Shown: positions 23,508 to 34,861, counted from the stretch's first letter. The stretch is 64,000 bases of DNA from Ramazzottius varieornatus (GCA_001949185.1 BDGG01000003.1:1507270-1571269); one strand, 5' to 3'. Translations and numbers: made by a program. The notes: generated by a model from the letters alone, not told the origin.

Positions 23508-25412
23508 ATGGAGGATGGATACGGTAGCCATGAGCGCGTTGATGATACAGCAGACGGACCGTCATCTTCGTTTGACTTTAACCATGTTTGCAAGCTGCTA
23601 GATCCGAAAGACACCCCAACGAAACTATGGCATCGAATCATCGACAAAGTGGCACGCGTCATTCTGTTCTACCAAGTGGAATACGAGTTCACAAAGCCGA
23701 AGATATCCCGATGTATTCGCCTTACCGTAGCCCTGACGAGAGACGGAACGAACAGCCTGTGCACAGTGGTGAAGCCAACAGTGTTCCTGAACGATCGTGA
23801 GCTACCTGTCTCCTTCGTCGAGTCTAAAATCCATCGGCATTACCTCAAATCCGCCGATGAACTGACGGGGCTTATCAATGCAGTGGAAGTTGAACCCGTG
23901 GAAGCCTACACGGACGAGCTGGACAGCCAACCGGACAGCAGGTGCGAAGTTTAAAATTCATAGCTTACTAAATAAGCGGCGCATAGCGTCATGGAATTTG
24001 CGTTTGATGCTGCTGTATTATCTGACACCATGCGCGAATCGCCAGGGTGCGTCTCTTGATGCAGCATTGTGGTGTCAGTAACTTCGTGTGAATTTCCAGA
24101 CTTGAGCCGGACCCGGCAGCTGAAAAGCTACAAGCCATCCTTCGAAGAACAAAGAATCAATCCATTCGTGCCATCGCCGCAAGAGCTGCAGGGAAGGTGG
24201 ATGGCCAAAACTCGCCGGTACAGCGGAGAAAGAATTCGCGCAGAGTCAAAGAACTATCATGCGCGCAGCCAGCATCTGTTGACGAGCCGCAAGCCGCTTT
24301 GCCCCAGATCAGCGACGAACATAGTGAAGAGTCTCAGATTGCCACACCGAAAGTCATACTGGCCACACCAACGACCGAACGCAGGATCCGGCCGAAACCG
24401 TCCGCGGGAACGAGAAAGTCTGGTGATGTCGAACGTGTCAGGCTGAGCCGGTTAACTGACTCGGGTATTAAGTCAGTCTTCCAGACTGCGATGTCCTCCG
24501 TGAGACTCAAGGCAGCTTCTCCTCCTGAAACTTATACCCGTAAGCTTGTCTTTTTCTTGGATGACTGTCGCGTAAGACGACTATTAATCATTTTTTTAGG
24601 TTCCTTGAGACCGAGTACCCTGAAGAAGACCCAGAAGAAAGGCACGAACGAGGACTCTGATGTCGAATCTGACACTGACAGTCCTCCATCATACTCTAGG
24701 AAAGGCAGTCCGGAACTGTATGGACCAGCCTACAAGAAAAGTAAGTTATGACACTCGAGACTGAAAGCTCGGGAGCTCGGCAAATAAACTTGACCAGATC
24801 GCTTTCCCAAGTGGCGCACGGTTCTAGCCAGTATCACCGAAATCTTGCGTCATTTGGGAAAACGATCTGGTAGAATTTGTTTGCCGAGCTCCCTAGTATG
24901 ATTTGCTTTACTTTCAAAGATTCCCTGTAAGCCGAACGAAAAGTCTGTCGAACCAACGCTTTCTTCTCGTGTTTAGAAAAGGTAGCGAAGTACAGTTGGT
25001 CGACTCCCAGCCAAGGCAGGGTTCCTCTTCATAGTGGGCATGACGTCTACATCCATCATAATACGCTCCAAACGCTATCGAAGCGATGCGATCTTACAAA
25101 GACAAAGGAGTGGCCCAAATACGCGTTTCTCCTGCTTGAGCACCTCAGCGGGGGATGGGCCGACTATTTTAAGAGAAAGAGCATAGGACCCGAAACTAAG
25201 TTCGGAATAGTACAAGCGTTTGGAGACGACTTGTGTGAGGCTCTAGTTGGTATGGAACTTATCATGAATGCCGGACTCTCTGGAATTCATCAATATGTAA
25301 AGAGTCTCGTTTTACAGGACATGTGGAGAAGGTCTTTCAAGCTCTGATTCCAAAGAGCGTGTTTGTGGATACTATGAACTCTGCGATAGCTGAGTACCGC
25401 GCGAACCCGTAA
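23508..25412 (+). CDS. Cluster paralogue D: N-domain plus one BEN-like repeat (460 aa)
   Basis: Five exons give an open frame: 23508-23941, 24100-24539, 24600-24740, 24977-25249, 25318-25412. Exon 1 is the N-domain (DFNHVCKLLDP, LWHRIIDK, KPKISRCIRL). Exons 2 and 3 are a basic then acidic linker with ELSCAQPASVDEP, the counterpart of CAQQVDEPE in B and C, and Ser/Asp clusters suited to phosphorylation. Exons 4 and 5 form one repeat: YSWSTPSQGRVPL, EWPKYAFLLLEHLSGGW, then GHVEKVFQALIP. The protein ends just after the repeat. Phases match copy B throughout (2,1,1,1). Intron 3 carries a GTGGCGCAC hairpin element. It is the simplest intact member and a good reference for the family. Confidence 0.75.
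24771..24893. repeat. Intronic hairpin element (copy D intron 3)
   Basis: Ends GGGAGCTCGGCAAA and TTTGCCGAGCTCCC are perfect inverted repeats. Inside are CCCAAGTGGCGCACG and a decayed partner. Length 123 bp. This copy has the clearest ends of the family. Confidence 0.75.
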
Positions 25413-25559
25413 AACACATCGAAAGCTTGATAAATGAATATGCGGAACTAATGGAAGTACAAACGACAGATGTTTCTTATCCGAATTCCTAAACTCTAAA
25501 TAATTGCCCCATTATCGAGAGCTTGACATGTTAGAGGATATATAAGAAAGAGCGAATCG

Positions 25560-25990
25560 AGCACGAGAGTTTCACCTGGTGCTCCAGCGGGCTAGAGCGT
25601 CGAACATTTCTCGAGTCAGTTTCTTGTCTGCGTCCCACAGCTGCTCAACCTGGCCAGATTCTTTCAGAGCTTTCACTTTTACAGTGACATAGTGAAGCGC
25701 AGCAGTTTTCAAAACAGGTGCCGCGACCTTGTCAGCGAGTAAGACTGTGTCAGCCAACCGGAATGAGTATCAGTAGACGTGGACGGTCGCGGTTTCCGGA
25801 AGGTTGGGCACATAGAGATGTTCCAACCTGACGTTCCGATGACGGTTCTTTCCGACCGCAGCAAAGAATGCTTCATCTTCAGAGCTGAGAAATTGGGAAT
25901 AGTCCAGTCGATGGTGAGCTTGATATGTTCGTCAAAACATGAGACAGTCTCCGTTTTAGCCATCGCGGCGGAAACAGCCATCGTGCAGTA
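25560..25990 (-). pseudogene. MATH/BTB (SPOP-like) gene fragment
   Basis: From an ATG near 25985 the minus strand encodes a MATH-like start: HIKLTIDWTIPNFSALKM, then LRSERTVIGTSGWNISMCP. About 60 codons later another frame begins LADKVAAPVLKTAALHYV and runs to about 25572. This resembles the helical region after the BTB domain of SPOP-type proteins. The BTB domain is missing and the frames do not join, so this is an internally deleted remnant. It lies between cluster copies D and E. Confidence 0.45.
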
Positions 25991-26426
25991 ATCAGGGCAA
26001 CACTTGTCGACAAGCAACAGCAAGAACGGTGATTTTTCGACGGAGTGGATCTGCGAAGAGCTGGAAGCAACGAGCAGAGGACCGTGCCGGATTCTCCCGC
26101 GCTGTTGGAGATCGAAATGCAAACTGTGGACATACGGCACAATGGCAGTAGGTCGACTGACCAATGGTCAGCCGTGGCGGAACCATACAGCCCGCCAGAC
26201 TCGAACTAACTGGCTCAGCGGGATACGGGTCACTCCTAGGGTTTAGACAACCCAAAGGGTTGCAGTAGTAGACACTTTGCAGCTGGCTTGATTCTTGATT
26301 GCCGAGCTCGCTGAAACAAAATGAATTTTCATTTTGATAATTTCGAGAACGGGGCAAAGTACTCCTGCCACTTCTGGTTCCAGTTTTGATTCTGCCATTG
26401 CTGTAACGACGCTACCTCGCGAAAAG

Positions 26427-29400
26427 ATGAACGATGAATCTGAGAGCGACGACTACATGGATGGACTCGTCAACGAGTCTCCCAAACGGATCAGCTTCGA
26501 CTATCTCTGCAGACTACTGGATCCCAAACAGTCAGAAACGCCGTTGTGGTACAAAATCATCGACAGGACTGCTGGCATCCTACTCTTCTTCCAGATCGAC
26601 TACGAGTCTCGCAAGCCTACAGTATCGAGATGCGTTCGCCTCACCAGAGAGAATTTGTCCAACTTGCGCGAGTTCTTGGAGGTAGCCATATTCCTTAATG
26701 GTCGTGAGTTGTCCCCTTCCGTTGTGGTGTCTCTTCTTGGTCGGAGTTACATTAACACAACGGAAGAACTGACAAAAGTCCTTGATGAGTTCGAATCCGT
26801 GGACCTCTCGGAGCTCGTTGAGGACGATGAAGACAATACATTCGATGAATCCAGCAGCAGGTGCGAAAAAATGCAGACTCAATAGCATATAGATACCATG
26901 ACGTCATGTGCGTCTTTCGTGGTAATGACTACGATCGCATTTCATTGTATAGCTATCGTGACGTCGTGCATCGACTCGATCGAAAGTTAGTTAAAATTGT
27001 TTTACAGCGTTTCGATGTTTTAGGCTACAGTCGGATCCCGCGGTTCGGAAATTAAGAGCTGTTCTTGGAGAAGCTTCGACCGTTCAGCCAGCGTTATCAA
27101 AAAATGTCTCGAACAACCACGGAGACGACAGTCAGTCTGCACAGCGGAAGAATGATCGTCGTGGTCTGAGAGAGCCTTCGCCGAAGCAACAGGTGGAAAC
27201 GGACCAAACGGTTATTCCGGAGCTGGATATCCCGGACGTCGCTCTAGGTCTACCACAGCTTAGCGATGACGAGGACGATAGGTATTCCGACAGGGGAAGT
27301 GTTGGAGCGCCTGCCCACGTGGGAGCAGAAACTTCCATAACGCAAGAGTCGTTGAAGCCACTGCTGTTTCCGGTCAAGAGGAAGCAAGATGAGACTGCAG
27401 TCAACGCTCCTCCCGAGCTGAATCTGGGAGTCGTGCAAGCGCTCATACCTTTACCGATCCTTTCAGCAGCTTCCGTGCTCCTGGACGTCGAAGAAACCTG
27501 TCCGGAACCTTCGCGGAACATGTCCAAAGCGAATAGTGAGCAAATCGGTGAGCAATTTCTTTTTTTTATTTGAGTTATCTGATAATATCCGAATATAATT
27601 CTTAGTTCCTTCCGAAACGTACTACTGGAGTGCTCCGGGTGAGAACAAAGTACCTCTGCATCCAGGCTTCCTGATCTACGTTTATCGGAATATCCTGGAG
27701 GACCTCAAAGACCAGTTTGGTCCTGGAAAGCGAAGTCACTGGTCGAAATACGCGCATCGCCTGGCTGTTCATCTTTTAGGTGGATGGGGGAAGATTCTCA
27801 AGAACGACAAGTGCCGGAATGGCTTTGAAGCAATGCTGGGAAGCGAATTCTTCAAAGCTCTGGCAGGTATAAAACTGACTACAGCTCGGCGGAGTAAATT
27901 GCGCTTGTATTGCATAGACCAGCGTACTCGTCGGTACATCGAATATACCGTATCAGTGTATGCAGGTCCAGTTGAACGCCCGCAATTTGTCATCCGAACT
28001 CCCTTTTTTGTCATTTCGTTTCCGGAATATCAGTCATTTATTTTATCATGTAGGACATGTCCATCAGCTGTTCAGTACAGAAGTAACTAAAGAAGAGCTC
28101 CTGAAGAGGTTGGACAAGACTCTGAAGACATGTTTAGAAAGACATACAATCCGGAAACCTGCGCGTCCGAGACCGAAACCGAACCCGCCTTCTGCTTCTC
28201 CCATAGTAATGCTGAAAGCGGTCCCTGATAAACCGGTACATCCTACGACCAAAAGAAGGAGTACATCTCCCGTACCCTGCAAAGTGGTCCACGAGAAACC
28301 CACGCGAAGTCTACGTTCGCCGACTAAACGGATCTTTTCATACGACGTTGAACAAGACACACATAATTCTGACCGCGATCCCGAATATGATCCTGATCAC
28401 TCCAGCGACGACGGCTCTGAAAATTCATACGAACCTGTCAAATCCAAGGTTCCTCGAAGCGCTAAAAAAACACATCAAACAAAGCGAGTCGCACCTCCAG
28501 TGGCCATTCATCTCGATCCCGAAGTGCGTCACTCTAAAGAGGCTTCAGCGGAACCTACAGAGAAAACCTCAACCAAGAGAAGTAGATTTGTTCTTTAACC
28601 CATTCTGTCTTTTGTTACTTCTGCCTAACGTTCTTTTAAATTCGCAGAGAAGTACTACTGGATGAATCCAGGTGATGACACAGTGCCTGTTCGCGCCGGG
28701 TACAACGTTCATGTGTACCGCGGTATCCTCGAAGACCTGCAAAGTCAATACGGACCTGGAAAAAATCCGTGGTACACCTACGCCCAAAAGTTGATCGTCC
28801 ATCTCATCGGCGGGTGGGAGAACTACATCAGCGATACGGGCGTCATTCGAAGTCCTCTGTTCGACAAATATCTTGGCTCCGCATTTTGTCTGGCCATAAT
28901 CGGTGCGTCTCTTACAGTATGTTTGCTTGTTGCTTTCGTTCATGTATATCTTTTCTGTTTTAGGCCATGTCCAGGAATTTTTCAACGTGAAGATCACGAA
29001 AGAAAATCTTTTGACGAAGCTGGCAGGCTCCGTCAGTACCTGCCGACAGAAAATGAAGCGACATCAGCTGAAGAGGCAAGGGGCCAAAAACCAAGTGATG
29101 GAACTCTTGGATATTAGCGAAACAACAGATGAAGCTCACAATGAACATTTAGCAAAGGATTATGACGCGGGTAATTTAACCGGAAAGTCCGACACGATGG
29201 TAGATTAAATTCCGACCTAGGCCAACCAACTCGACAAGATCGCGTATTCCCGTGGCGCATGACCACAGGTAATGACACCGGAAACGTGCGCCACTTGGGA
29301 AAAGGAGTTTATCGAGTTTGCTTGCCGAGCTCACCAGTTGTCTGAAGACTAAGGTTCCTTCCTCAGGTTACCCCGTACAGAGGTACGAGGGGGAGTGTCT

Positions 29401-29827
29401 GGAGAAATATTACTGGTCAATTCCCGGGGACGACAAAGTACCGTTGTGTCCCGGGTATAACGTCTACGTCAACGAGAAAATCCTTGAAGAGATCGGAAAG
29501 CTTTTTGGTCCCCCAAAGACTGACTGGAGTAGGTACATGCATCGCCTGATCAAACACCTTCTGGGTGGCTGGGAGAACTTCCTCAAAGACAAGAAGCCTG
29601 GAACAGGCCTGGTCTCCTCACTGGGGGACGACTTTTTTGTGGCGTTGGCAGGTAGATTGCGGTGTCTTGGTTTCCGCAATTGGCACTGGTGACGAATGTG
29701 TGTTGCAGGTCATCTGCGAGAGCTCTTCAGGATTACAGTCACCAGGAACCTCGTGGTCGAGAAACTGAAGGGTTCCATGGCGCAGTATCAGCGCAAAATG
29801 CGGCTCAAGGAAAAAGCGCCATCCTAA
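26427..29827 (+). CDS. Cluster paralogue E: N-domain plus three BEN-like repeats (870 aa)
   Basis: Eight exons keep one frame: 26427-26860, 27024-27547, 27606-27866, 28054-28581, 28648-28902, 28964-29170, 29367-29651, 29709-29827. Exon 1 is the N-domain (FDYLCRLLDP, LWYKIIDR, SRCVRLTRENL). Exon 2 is the linker, with an acidic stretch QLSDDEDDRYSD. Repeats are exons 3-4, 5-6 and 7-8. Each has YYW, V-x-L-x-PG-Y/F, W-x-x-Y, GGW and GH[VL]-x-[QE]-x-F. A long Pro/Lys/Ser-rich basic linker follows repeat 1. If exon 6 is read through its donor the frame stops at 29208, giving a two-repeat form. The donor GTAATT at 29171 fits phase 1 and joins repeat 3. All repeat-bounding introns are phase 1. Confidence 0.75.
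26899..26966. promoter_or_regulatory. Paired CRE-like sites in intron 1 of copy E
   Basis: Perfect TGACGTCA at 26899 and TGACGTCG at 26959, spacing 60 bp. Both are followed by TGCG- or TGCA-like bases, as in other copies. Confidence 0.5.
29221..29333. repeat. Intronic hairpin element (copy E intron 6)
   Basis: Left arm CAACTCGACAAGATC with CCCGTGGCGCA. Right arm CGTGCGCCACTTGGGA, then ATCGAGTTTG and GCCGAGCTC. It lies inside intron 29171-29366. Confidence 0.7.
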
Positions 29828-30309
29828 TGTTCAGTTCTTCGCAGGCACAATCTTGTGAGCTTCTTTTCATTGTTCGTCTGTCTTTGCGCCAGCCGCTAGT
29901 ACGTAGGACTACTCTGAAAAATAACGGTTGCTTTTTCTCTTTGCAATGATGTTACGATGACTCATGAAAGCGGCTGTGCTTCTGATACACGTAATGTTTC
30001 AACATGAAGTGAAGACAACTTTCTGGTATCAGCGTATACAGTAAACTGACTAAAGCTGCTCTCGCAAAACAATTAGGACTTGAGAAGGGAATTATGATTT
30101 CTGACAGACCCGGACCGTCATGGACGTCACCTCGGTGACCTCGCTCTCCGTACCCGCGGGGCCGCTGGGCTGGTGTTCACGCTGAACTTTGAACTTGAAT
30201 TCTGATTCTTTGGCATTAGAACTTAGAATCACGCACGACTCTAGAGCTTCGTTTTCTAGGTGGAACTACAGTATATGAGTGCGAAACCTCGCATTCGACG
30301 ATCGGGCAG
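29828..30309. other. Intergenic, copies E to F
   Basis: No coding signal. A short GC-rich patch lies near 30150 (ACCTCGGTGACCTCG). Nothing else recognised. Confidence 0.4.
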
Positions 30310-32130
30310 ATGACTGACGGGTACGAGAGTGAAGAATGGGCCGCCGAACGGACAAACGGGGAACCGAAACCTTCAGCAGTGGACTTCAGTCATCTTTGCA
30401 GAGTGCTGGATCCGACGGAATCAGAAACGACGTTATGGCACAAGATTGTCGATCGTAAAACCCACATAGTCCTGTTCTTCCAAGTACAATATCTATCCTG
30501 CAAGCCAAGAATATCCAAGTCCGTGCAAATTACGCGTGGAAAGCTACCTGGCATTCGAGAGGTGCTCAAGCCAGTAGTTTACCTTGGCGACCACGAGTTA
30601 CCTGCCTCCTTTGTCGAATCCACCTTCGGACGCTGTTACCTCCTTTCGCTCGATGAAATCTCTGAACTACTCAAGTTGGTCGAATGCGCGGATGTGTCGC
30701 AGTTTGAGGACCAAGATGGAGACGGTGGCTCCGGGCAGTCGCGCAGCAAGTAAGTCGAAATAGTTTTTGGCTACCATTTGGACCAAGTTCGCAGTGAATA
30801 ACACGTGATGTCATATTATTCGAGGAGGCGTAGCAAAGTATATTGCCAAGGGGGAGTATAATAATCATGACGTTACTTTGCCGTGACGTCGACGTCTGTA
30901 TTTGGTATTGTGTCACACAAAACAATGACGTGTCCAGAACGCAAAAATTAATAGTTTCCCCATGATTTCCCAGGTTTGAATTGGACCCAGCTGCACAACG
31001 ACTGACCGCTATTCTGTCACAGCCAAGTGATGCGTCGAGCTCTGTCAGAAAAAGAGCTACAAAGAGAGCTGGAAGCTCGTCTGACTACCGGTCCAGCGAC
31101 GATGGTTTCGGCATGCTTCCGCAGACCAGCGACGGGGAGGAATTTCTCGACGAAAAGTCGGTCCAATCTGAAGCACAGGAAGAGGGCGATGGAGACAAGT
31201 TCGAAGTCATTCCGCAGCTCCAGTCAAAGCAGAGGTTCGATTATGTCCGATCCAAACGTGGGAAAAGTGCGCTGAGGAAAATCACTGACAAGAAGAGACC
31301 CCGGATAGGAGAAGTCAAACTACCTTTCTCGAAGAATCCACCTGCTGACCTCTTCGTACTATCCTCGAGTTTTCTGAGTGAGTAAAGCTTTTGGGAGTTG
31401 AACGAGTGACATGAAGCACATCGTTTCCGCCAGTCGCGCACGGTCCACGCTAAGAGCAACGAGAACGTGCGCCACTTGAGGTGACGACTTGGTTCGTCTC
31501 CTTTGTCTAGCTCTCACATCACGATGAGGTAGTGAGTGTGGCTGTTTCGTGAAAACCAGATGTGATACTTGCAGAAGGCGGAACGAACTACTGGACGCAG
31601 CCCGGAGAAGGTCGGATACAATTACGTCCGGGCTACGATGTTTATGTTCACCAGAACGTACGAGGAGTCCTTTTTATTTCGTACATTTTCTTCTCATCTT
31701 AGTCTACTAGTTTTCTTTTTAGGTGCTGGAAGACTTGAAATCGTGTTATGGTCCACAGAAGAAAAAGTGGAGTGTATACGCCACGCATTTGGTTGGGCAT
31801 CTGATCGGTGGTTACGATAGCTACTTCCGGACGAAAAAGCCCAAGGAGGGGGTCGCTCAAGCTCTGGGCCACGATGCCTTGAACGCGCTTTGCGGTATGA
31901 ATATCCACGCTCTAGAAAATATTACCTGTTAAACCATACACGTACAATACTTGGTTTCAGGTCACGTTACTGAAGTCTTCAATCGGGAGATATGCAAATC
32001 AGACATCCTCAGGGTAGGGAACAGAGCTCTCTCGGGCCGTGCGGGTAGGTCTCGCACGGTGCAAATCCAGGAAACAAGAGAACCCGAAGATCGCTCTGCT
32101 GAAAACCATGAAGAGCCCGACGAGACATGA
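30310..32130 (+). CDS. Cluster paralogue F: N-domain plus one BEN-like repeat (422 aa)
   Basis: Five exons: 30310-30749, 30974-31377, 31575-31657, 31723-31894, 31961-32130. Exon 1 is the N-domain (DFSHLCRVLDP, LWHKIVDRKTH, REVLKPVVYL). Exon 2 is a Lys/Ser/Asp-rich linker without the CAQQ motif. The BEN-like repeat (NYWTQPGEGRIQLRPGYDV, WSVYATHLVGHLIGGY, GHVTEVFNREI) is spread over exons 3-5. It has an extra phase-0 intron after HQN that no other copy has, and GGY replaces the usual GGW. The C-terminus is short and acidic. Intron 2 carries a hairpin element. Confidence 0.75.
30806..30875. promoter_or_regulatory. Paired CRE-like sites in intron 1 of copy F
   Basis: TGATGTCA at 30806 and TGACGTTA at 30868, spacing 62 bp, with a further TGACGTCG at 30884. 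All are imperfect, unlike copies A, B, C and E. Confidence 0.4.
31393..31514. repeat. Intronic hairpin element (copy F intron 2)
   Basis: Begins GGGAGTTGAACGAG, has core GTCGCGCACGGT...AACGTGCGCCACTTGAG and ends near TAGCTCTC. A diverged copy of the same family. Confidence 0.65.
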
Positions 32131-33511
32131 GTCTCTGCTTTTCTGATAGTTTCTGACGGACCGACTTTACGATGATATTGAAGTATTATTTCTACCTGCA
32201 CCTTCTTTGCCTAAAAATACAGCACCTATCAGTTGATCAAAATTACGATTCGCGCGTGGTTCTGTCCTTGATCGCTGTGGAAGACGCACACGCGCAAGAG
32301 CGTTAGACGGAAAGTGCTATGGGAGGGGTGTAGCGACGCATCAGCATCTAGCATTTTCGAACACTGAATTCGCAACAACAGGAAACGTTAAACTTTGCGT
32401 GCGGCATACCGGAACAGCGGCTCTTGACAAGGGACGCAGGGATCTGAGAAGGTCCGAAAGGGCAAAAAAATTGTGGGCCTTTAGGCTTTGACGCGCTCGG
32501 ACTCTGAGTAAACCTATTTGTTTTAAGGTTTAGTTCTGGTTAGTTCTGGTTTCTCTACGTACAGTTTTCCACCGAAAACGCGTGGTCGTAACTCTTTTAC
32601 TTGTCTCAGTTTCTAATAAAGTAGCAGCAAAATTTTCGGGCAAATGAAGCGAATGTAATGATTCTCCGTGGCCGTCGCTGGTCGATGCTGCGAGATCGAA
32701 AGGGTTGGGTTGAAGAATAAGGGCCAGGCTTGGTAATTTCATTGGTTGAGTTGCCGTTCGTGGTGCACGCCATAATGGGCGCGCATGAGCTAGACAGTCA
32801 CGCACTACACAACATGCCACAGTGTTCTGTTAACCAGATTTACGCCCGTTATGCAAGACAAAGCACCATACTTCGTGCCCAGTAACTTCTTTCGACTCCA
32901 CCCACAAGCTCACATGATTGGCCCTCCCGATTTCACTGCCTCGGCCTCGGAGAAGCGGCCATTTGCCCAACAGTTTTAGTCTGCAGGGTCTGATAGAAAC
33001 TCGGTGTTCTGTTGAAGAGAAATGCGCAGCCGACCAGACATCGGGAAACAAACGTCTGGGAGACGAAGTCCGAAGTCCTCTTCGCGCGAAGCTCAGAATT
33101 CCGGCATCACCTGGTGACCTGGACATCCATCGCTCTGGACCTTGATCATCTTCCCATCGGAATGTCGTATGTCCCCAGCTCGTCCACCATGAGCAGTAAG
33201 TTTACTGCGCTCTCGAAATATCACGCTTTGCCACGGAATAAATCAATCTTTCTAGTTATGGGAAGAGTGCTGCTCCGCAAGATTTTTCAACCGACTTTCC
33301 TTACGGTCCCTTCTCGAAGTAGCTCATGTAGGTAGATCCACTGTGACTTTTATGTGCTCTGTCCAAAGTTTTGTACGACTCGGAGACGTCTAAAGTCCAC
33401 GGTAGAATTGCTGACGACTGTCCGATCCGAACTGATTTTATCAGCGTGAGGCAGCACTTCTTCCACATAGATTCTTAGCAAAATTCTCCCTCGTCGTAAA
33501 CACCAGTCAGA
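32131..33511. other. Intergenic, cluster to secreted-protein gene
   Basis: About 1.4 kb without a convincing gene. Short frames on both strands lack motifs. No tandem or inverted repeat was noticed. Confidence 0.4.
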
Positions 33512-34861
33512 ATGTCTACCCTCCAAACGCTGAGTATCGTGCTGTATTTTATCATGGTTTTGGTTACAGCTCTTCCACCGGATTATCAGGACCTCACCGC
33601 GGACGAGAAGCAGCGCTTGCTCTGGAAAAATGTCGTTTCGAACCCGTATTCCCTGTCCAACCTGCCCACCAATCAACCCAGCGCTCTTTGGGTCACTCAG
33701 CTCCTAAACCCGATCTACGATAGACCCAGCTTCGTCACCGAATCGGATGAAATGCCGGAAGGTCGTGTGAAAATTATCCATACGTACGGCAGTGTCGCCA
33801 AAGTGGAGCTGCGCATCACGCAGAACTCTTCCTTCACTGGCATCTTTCGTTCCGGTGGGATAGGCCTTGCTCGACTTTCCTTAGCTCGGCAGAACGACGC
33901 TAACTTTATTCCAGGTCAGTCAGAGCTTTTTCGTACATTGTATCGGCAGTGGAATTTTCTTTAGGTCGGGCAACGGAACGCAGTCACTTTCATTTACCTG
34001 GACACCAACAGTCTCTATTTTAATACGGTACGCGAGTATGCAGGTAACTGAAGCGCGTTTACCGTCATTCACCTCTATACTGTACAGTAATCTCGGTGAT
34101 AATGTGCTCCGTCAGTGTGCAGGTGTTCGAGAGGGTTACTGCGTTGTTTGGCCGACGTTTTGTTGATGGCTGGCCTTCCGACATGAAATTTCATTGCAAT
34201 GTTCGTGGTTCGTAAAATGTTTGTTATTCTTCTGCAGCGATGGCATTGAAGGTTCTGGTCGATGGAAGACGCTCGCAAAACTTTCACGTGATGAACGCTT
34301 TGCAAGGCCAGGGACTCGACCGAAACTTTTTCTCGAAGGACTTCTACAACGTGGTGGACGATACCAACTCATTTGCCGTCAACGCTTTCATCAAAAGCTC
34401 TTCAGGACCAATTGCCCTGCTTCCTGGCAGCAGGCAGGACAAACCAGAAGACCTGGGTAATCTGGGCCTGGTGGAAGAAGCAGCTGTGACGTCAGAAGGC
34501 GCAGTCGTCGAGGTACGTAACTTGAAATCAAATCGGAAGTGCAATGTTCTCCCAGGCGGAGAAAAACGTTTTTGGATCTGTTGAATCGTGTGTCCTATTC
34601 CAGAATATCTTAGCGCCGTACAAGGTAACCTTCGTCCCGAATGGTTCTATCGGCTGGGATCCGCACACCAAGGAGGATCTTCGCGTTCACTTGGACAGGA
34701 TACCGGAAGGAACGGTACTGTATACGGTCTGTGCTCGACGAACCAGGACGTCGCACGATGAATTACTTGGAGAGTTAGTCCTCCAAAGTAAATTTGTGGC
34801 GTCGCCGTATGGAGATGAGGTGCTCTTCTTCCAACATGCTAGCAAACGCTGGCATCCGTAG
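33512..34861 (+). CDS. Secreted protein of unknown function with a catalase-core-like sequence layout (311 aa)
   Basis: Three exons: 33512-33914, 34238-34512, 34604-34861, phases 1 and 0. The protein opens with a hydrophobic signal-peptide-like stretch (LSIVLYFIMVLVTA), so it is probably exported. The body contains the series IHTYGSVAKVELR, YTG-like FTGIFRSGG, LARLSLA, FIPAMALKVLVDGRRSQNF, then FFSKDF. The order H..G, R-x-S, then AxK-x-L-x-DG recalls the catalase barrel (H, RFS, FAVKFY). The catalytic context is not intact and the similarity is only topological, so no enzyme activity is claimed. The ending FFQHASKRWHP precedes a TAG stop. Confidence 0.65.
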
